Below are positions 60,337-64,000 of a DNA stretch of 64,000 nucleotides, piece by piece. Numbering within the stretch: position 1 is the first letter of the stretch; every line of letters starts with the position of its first letter. This DNA is from Holtermannia corniformis (lineage: Eukaryota; Basidiomycota; Tremellomycetes; Holtermanniales). A program made the translations under genes and the position numbers. The stretch spans positions 109,676-173,675 of the forward strand of contig BCIJ01000034.1 in the NCBI GenBank assembly GCA_001599935.1, read 5' to 3'. The notes beneath the pieces were generated by a model that saw nothing but the letters and a program-made list of their open reading frames with translations, did no database searches and was not told the DNA's origin.

Positions 60337-61636
60337 TGCGGTGGCGGGTGAGTGTCGAGCCAGCGACAAGGTGAGACTTTAGGAACAGACTAGCTGCCGG
60401 GAGTCTGAACGAGTGTGTGAGCAACGAGTGTGGGGTGCTGGCCCAGCCTAGCAACGGAGAGGAGGGAGGTGCGATGAGGGCTGCGGTGCCGACGCTCACC
60501 TTTGAAGCCTGGCGCGCCGCGAGGTCCGGGAATCTCGTGCTCGGCCAGCAGCAAGCTCGGGTCAGGGCGAAGCAATGGGATGAGGGTGACGGCGGCGGCT
60601 GAGCGGCGTGCACGGCAGCGTGGGACCCGTCCGGCGGTGGTTGCAGTCTATCGATTACGCGAGCGCACGCCTGGTGAGCTGCTCACGGCGTCGATAAAGG
60701 TCGAGCGAGATGGCACAATGGGTGGGATGGCTGACCGTGGCTCGGTTTATAACGGCGGCGGGGCGGCGGTGGGCGAACGGAGGGTAGATGGCTGGTTCAA
60801 CCTATGACTGGACGGTGTAGGCCATCTGTCCAAGCTGCACACGTATCAGCAAGGACGCGCGGCGGCGAAAAGGCAGGGAGATGAATGAAAGGAAGCCAAC
60901 TGACGTCCTTCACGACGGAAACGGTCTAGCTTATAGCGCCTCTGCGGGCACTGGCGACGGCGCTGCATCAATTTAGCGTCTGTCCACTGAGCAGCAGTGA
61001 CATCGAGCTCGGTCGATGCCCCGGCCAAGGACGGGCCTGACGCGGTGTTTGGCTCTTGCTCGCCGCTGCCGCTGCCGCCGCTGCCGAGCCGTACCGGACT
61101 CCGTTTAGCTCTTAGGTTTCGAGTGATTACGCTGCGACGCTGCCGTTGCCAGAGTCACCATAGTCTCACTCGAGTGCGGCTGTCTCTGCACCGCCCCTTG
61201 CCCTTTCCGGCGCAGAGTGAGCAACGGTGGCGCCCGCCTGCCCGGTCTCACTCGAACCAATCTCATCGCCGTTCGATACCAGGTGCTGCAGCGCGATCCT
61301 CGTCTGGTCGATCCACAGCGCGATCGTGCTCAGACACTGCAACAATTTGCGACAAGTCTCGCATTCCACCCAGCTGGTATGGCGCCCTGTTCGGCAGCTC
61401 CCTCTGGTTCAGCATCTCGACAAGCTTCGAGTGTAACGTTGGCCGGTTAGTGGCGCAGGATGGATACATTAGGCCCATACGGCGTCTGGGCTGACGAGCA
61501 CATCGCGCCCGTTCGGTCGCACATGGCGTCGGTCCTGTAGACGTCAGAGTCGGATGACTGTATACAGGCCGCGGGGCGCACTTTATCTTTCGCGAGCGAT
61601 TTACGCATGTCTATTGATTCGTGAGCGGTGATCACT
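60337..61636. other. Long intergenic region upstream of the duplicated-motif gene
   Basis: This 1.3 kb region separates two minus-strand genes and is the longest in the window. A GTGAGCG donor near 60499 and a CAGCTAG acceptor near 60390 (minus strand) could mark an intron in the 5' leader of the gene at 60336. TTATAA lies at about 60755. Open frames here lack domains. Confidence 0.45.
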
Positions 61637-62316
61637 CTAGGGCCAGAACGGACCATAGCCATCGAGCTCGTCGCGCGTCGATCCCACGCCCTCCATGCCG
61701 GTATAATAGCTAGCCGTCAGCTCGAGAGCTCCCGCACAGCCTCGACTCACTCGACGACTCGGCGATAAACGCTATAGCCCAGCTTGTCGTACATGTGTTC
61801 CGCCCGCTTGTTATTGCAGCGTACAAAGAGATCGAGAAACCAAGCGTCGACGCCGTCTATCCGATCCGGTTTCCCTGGCACCCCATAGCCTGGTCCCGAA
61901 AGAGCCTCGAGATGGCGCATGAGCTCACGTGCGAGACCAAGTTCTCGAAACGCGGGCGAGATCGACAGAGCCGTCAGGTGGCCATGGTGTTGCGGGTGCG
62001 GTGGCTCGGGCTCGTGCTTGCCAAACACTGCACGGTGAGCGCTCGAGGGCGATCATCGGCGATCACGCACTGTATGCTTTCAGGCTGCCCTGCCGGCTGC
62101 TCTCTGCTGCCTCTGGGCCTGGCATGGCCGCACTCTCGACCGCGATGCACATTTCAGGCCAGCGCGCGAGATAGTTTGCATAGTAGGCCGTATGGTACTG
62201 CCTCGTCAGTCGGGTGGGCCGGCAGAGATCAAGCGTACAGTGGCCGTCCATGCATCCGCATTGACCTGGTTGAACCTGAGGATGTCCATGGCCTCGAACG
62301 GCCTGAAGATGGACAT
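61637..62316 (-). CDS. NAT3: NatB N-terminal acetyltransferase catalytic subunit
   Basis: The ATG at 62314-62316 starts MSIFRPFEAMDILRFNQVN, the Nat3/Naa20 opening. Next exons give YHTAYYANYLARWPEMCIA and YMFGKHE, then HGHLTALSISPAFRELGLAR (the acetyl-CoA loop R/Q-x-x-G-x-A/G appears as RELGLA) and AWFLDLFVRCNNKRAEHMYD with KLGYSVYRRVVD. The final exon reads YYTGMEGVGSTRDELDGYGP, stop at 61637-61639. NatB acetylates Met-Asp/Glu/Asn/Gln N termini together with Mdm20. The loop before AWFLDLFV (GPGYGVPGKPDRIDG) is longer than in yeast. Four exons. Confidence 0.93.
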
Positions 62317-62454
62317 TGTACCGTGTTCTTGTGCCGCACAAGGTCCAGGCAGAGACAGCAGACAGCACAGCGGAAAACGTAGGACGGGGATCGTCGCGTG
62401 TCCGTTCAAAGGTGCATCCTAGTCTGTGTGTCGTCCCGACTGTACCGCCTCACC

Positions 62455-63193
62455 ATGGGCGACGCAAGCGCAACCTACTCGTTCAAAGCACAGGCATACG
62501 CCCTCCCAATCCTCCATGCAGCCCGCCACCCCTCATCCTCTGTCACCGGCATCTTCATCGGCAACGCAAAGTCCACAGTGACGCAAGCGATCCCACTGCA
62601 CCATCTCGCGCAATCACTGCAGTTTTCCTTTGCGCAGGAGCTCTCGCTCGAGCTTGTGCAGGCGTATCTTGACGGACTGGATGGAGCCCAGGAGATTGTA
62701 GGGTATTATCAGGCCAACGAGCGGTTGGACGATGAGGCGCTTGGGCCGCGCGGGGAAAGGGTGATAGCTGCGCTCAGGGCCGCCGGACGGGCTGTGTTCG
62801 CTTTGGTCGTGAGTGCTCAAGGTCTTGGCGTGCTTGCTGACGCCGTAGGTGGACGACGCCAAGCTCGCCACGTCAGAGCCAGCATACATCGTAGGTGATG
62901 GCCATGGTATCGGTTTGTGCTGACAACCCAGGCGTACACGTTCCCCTCGAACACTTCAACCCCAGTTCGAACCCCGTTTTCCGAGCTCGTCTCTCTGCCG
63001 GCTCATGTTCCAGCAAAGACTCTCACTCTGATCCGGCAAGACAAGCTGCACCAACAGCTTCGCGACAGCGACGACTACCTCGAGGATGCGTGAGTGATCC
63101 CTGATGAGGAACCAGGCTGATTCCGCTAGCTCGATCGACTTTTTGCGGAATACACCGGTAGCTGCAGCGTTGGATCAGGCATTCGCACAATGA
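62455..63193 (+). CDS. ER membrane protein complex subunit EMC8/EMC9 homologue
   Basis: The ATG at 62455 starts MGDASATYSFKAQAYALPIL. Family blocks follow: HAARHPSSSVTGIFIGN, IPLHHLAQSLQFSFAQELSL, and GAQEIVGYYQANERLDDEAL, which match the MPN-like fold of EMC8/9 (HAAKYPxxxVNGxLL... P-L-x-H... VAGYYHANE). The metal-binding JAMM residues are absent, as in the whole family. Short exons give VDDAKLATSEPAYI, a Thr-rich stretch and LRQ/LTLIRQDKLHQQLRDSDD, ending SIDFLRNTPVAAALDQAFAQ, stop at 63191-63193. EMC inserts tail-anchored and multi-pass membrane proteins in the ER; this subunit is a soluble cytosolic part. It starts 139 bp from the Nat3 start on the opposite strand. Confidence 0.9.
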
Positions 63194-63233
63194 TGTACTC
63201 TTTCATCACTTTCAGTCTACTCTTTCGCTCCGT

Positions 63234-64000
63234 TTACTTCTCCGAGAGCTCGGCGACGCCGGGAAGGGTCTGCGCCGTCAGCGCAAACTCGTGCTAGTTG
63301 TCATGACCCACCTTGCCCTCGAGCAGCTCCAAGCTGGCACCACCGCCAGTGCTGACGTGGCTAAGCTCGTCCTCCTTACCCTGCTGCGCAACAAGAGTGG
63401 CAGTGTCACCACCGCCAACGATGACGGTCGCACCCTGCTTGGCAGCCTGGGTCGTAGCCTCGAGCAAGGCAAGCGAACCGTTTGCAAACGCCGCAAACTC
63501 GAACACACCGGCCGGGCCGTTCCACAAGATCGTCTTGGCCTTGAGGACCGTCTCGGCAAAGAGCTCGCGCGACTTGGGTCCGCAGTCGAGGCCCATCCAG
63601 TCGGACGGGATACCCTCGGCGTCGGTCGCGGTGCCCGTCTATCTGTCAGCATGCGTCGCTGCGAGCGTGCCCTACCTTTGCGTCCTTGTCAAACTTGTCG
63701 GCGGTAATGTAGTCGACGGGGAACACGAGCTCGACATTGTTCTTCTTTGCCTTTGCAACAATCTCGGCCACCTTTTTGCTCCCGGCCTCGTCGAACAGCG
63801 ACGTGCCGATCTGAGGGGTCAGCCGGGTTCCAAGCCGAGCCCCGCACACACCTCGACATTCTCGAGCGTCTTCTTAAAGGTGAAAGCCATGCCACCGCAG
63901 ATGATGAGCGAGTTGACCTTGTCGAGCATGTTCTCAATGAGCGCAAGCTTGTCCTCGACCTTGGCACCGCCGAGGATGGCGAGGAACGGGCGCTCGGGCT
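63234..64000 (-). CDS. PGK1: 3-phosphoglycerate kinase, C-terminal part (5' end beyond window)
   Basis: The gene runs off the right edge. The visible part, read leftwards, is [125 protein letters not shown] and [14 protein letters not shown], spliced to [11 protein letters not shown] with stop TAA at 63234-63236. These are the nucleotide-binding domain motifs of PGK (GGAKV, WNGPx[19 protein letters not shown]). It makes ATP from 1,3-bisphosphoglycerate in glycolysis. Codon use is strongly C-ending, as in highly expressed fungal genes. Convergent with EMC8/9, only 40 bp between stops. Confidence 0.97.

Noticed and set aside
62950..62980. GTTCGAACC string resembling a tRNA B box
   Set aside because: It lies within an exon of the EMC8/9 gene, and no acceptor-stem pairing or A box is seen at the required distance.

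Overview
The window is nuclear DNA of a fungus, most likely a basidiomycete. The support is: GC-rich, tightly packed protein genes, nearly all split by many 40-70 nt introns of the form GT...CTGAC...AG; a spermidine synthase-saccharopine dehydrogenase fusion, an arrangement described from basidiomycetes (e.g. Cryptococcus SPE3-LYS9); and orthologues of fungal-specific proteins (DASH Spc34, Asi-type RING ligase, wax-synthase-like acyltransferase, Prf1/Ste11-type HMG box). I cannot fix the genus. I found no rRNA, tRNA, transposon, CRISPR array or prophage. Gene models were built by hand: outer ends are start and stop codons I located, and internal exon joins were inferred from splice motifs, phase and family similarity.

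Layout. 0-5.5 kb (minus): a GPI-anchored Ser-rich wall protein, a WW-domain/Gly-rich protein and the SPE3-LYS9 fusion (polyamine and lysine synthesis). 5.8-15.6 kb (minus): an HMG-box transcription factor and a 7.4 kb gene for an XMAP215/Dis1 microtubule polymerase with many TOG domains. 16-21 kb (plus): HP1/Swi6 heterochromatin protein and a secreted multicopper oxidase. 21-30 kb: a RING-H2 protein (minus), a SAM methyltransferase cut into very small exons (plus), an unresolved locus and a membrane-bound O-acyltransferase (minus). 31-37 kb (plus): a large unrecognised nuclear-looking protein and a YTHDF-type m6A reader. 37-43 kb (minus): DASH Spc34, a two-PHD Rco1-like protein and a small acidic protein. 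43-48.5 kb (plus): Urk1-type uridine kinase and a four-finger C2H2 factor. 48.6-54.4 kb: a multi-pass Asi-like RING ligase (minus) and a carotenoid-cleavage-type oxygenase (plus) sharing a 213 bp divergent promoter. 54.5-64 kb: BYE1/PHF3-type PHD-TFIIS-SPOC protein, an unrecognised protein with a 24-residue tandem duplication, NatB catalytic subunit Nat3 (all minus), EMC8/9 (plus) and the C-terminal part of phosphoglycerate kinase running off the right edge (minus).

There is no obvious biosynthetic cluster; the genes are mostly housekeeping, chromatin and membrane functions. Chromatin and RNA regulators are frequent (HP1, Rco1-like, BYE1-like, YTH, HMG, C2H2). The most unusual points are the run of 9-19 nt exons in the methyltransferase, a Lys at the type-1 copper axial position of the oxidase, an out-of-frame exon join at the start of the fusion enzyme, the metazoan-like TOG array, and the duplicated C-terminal motif at 58.1 kb.
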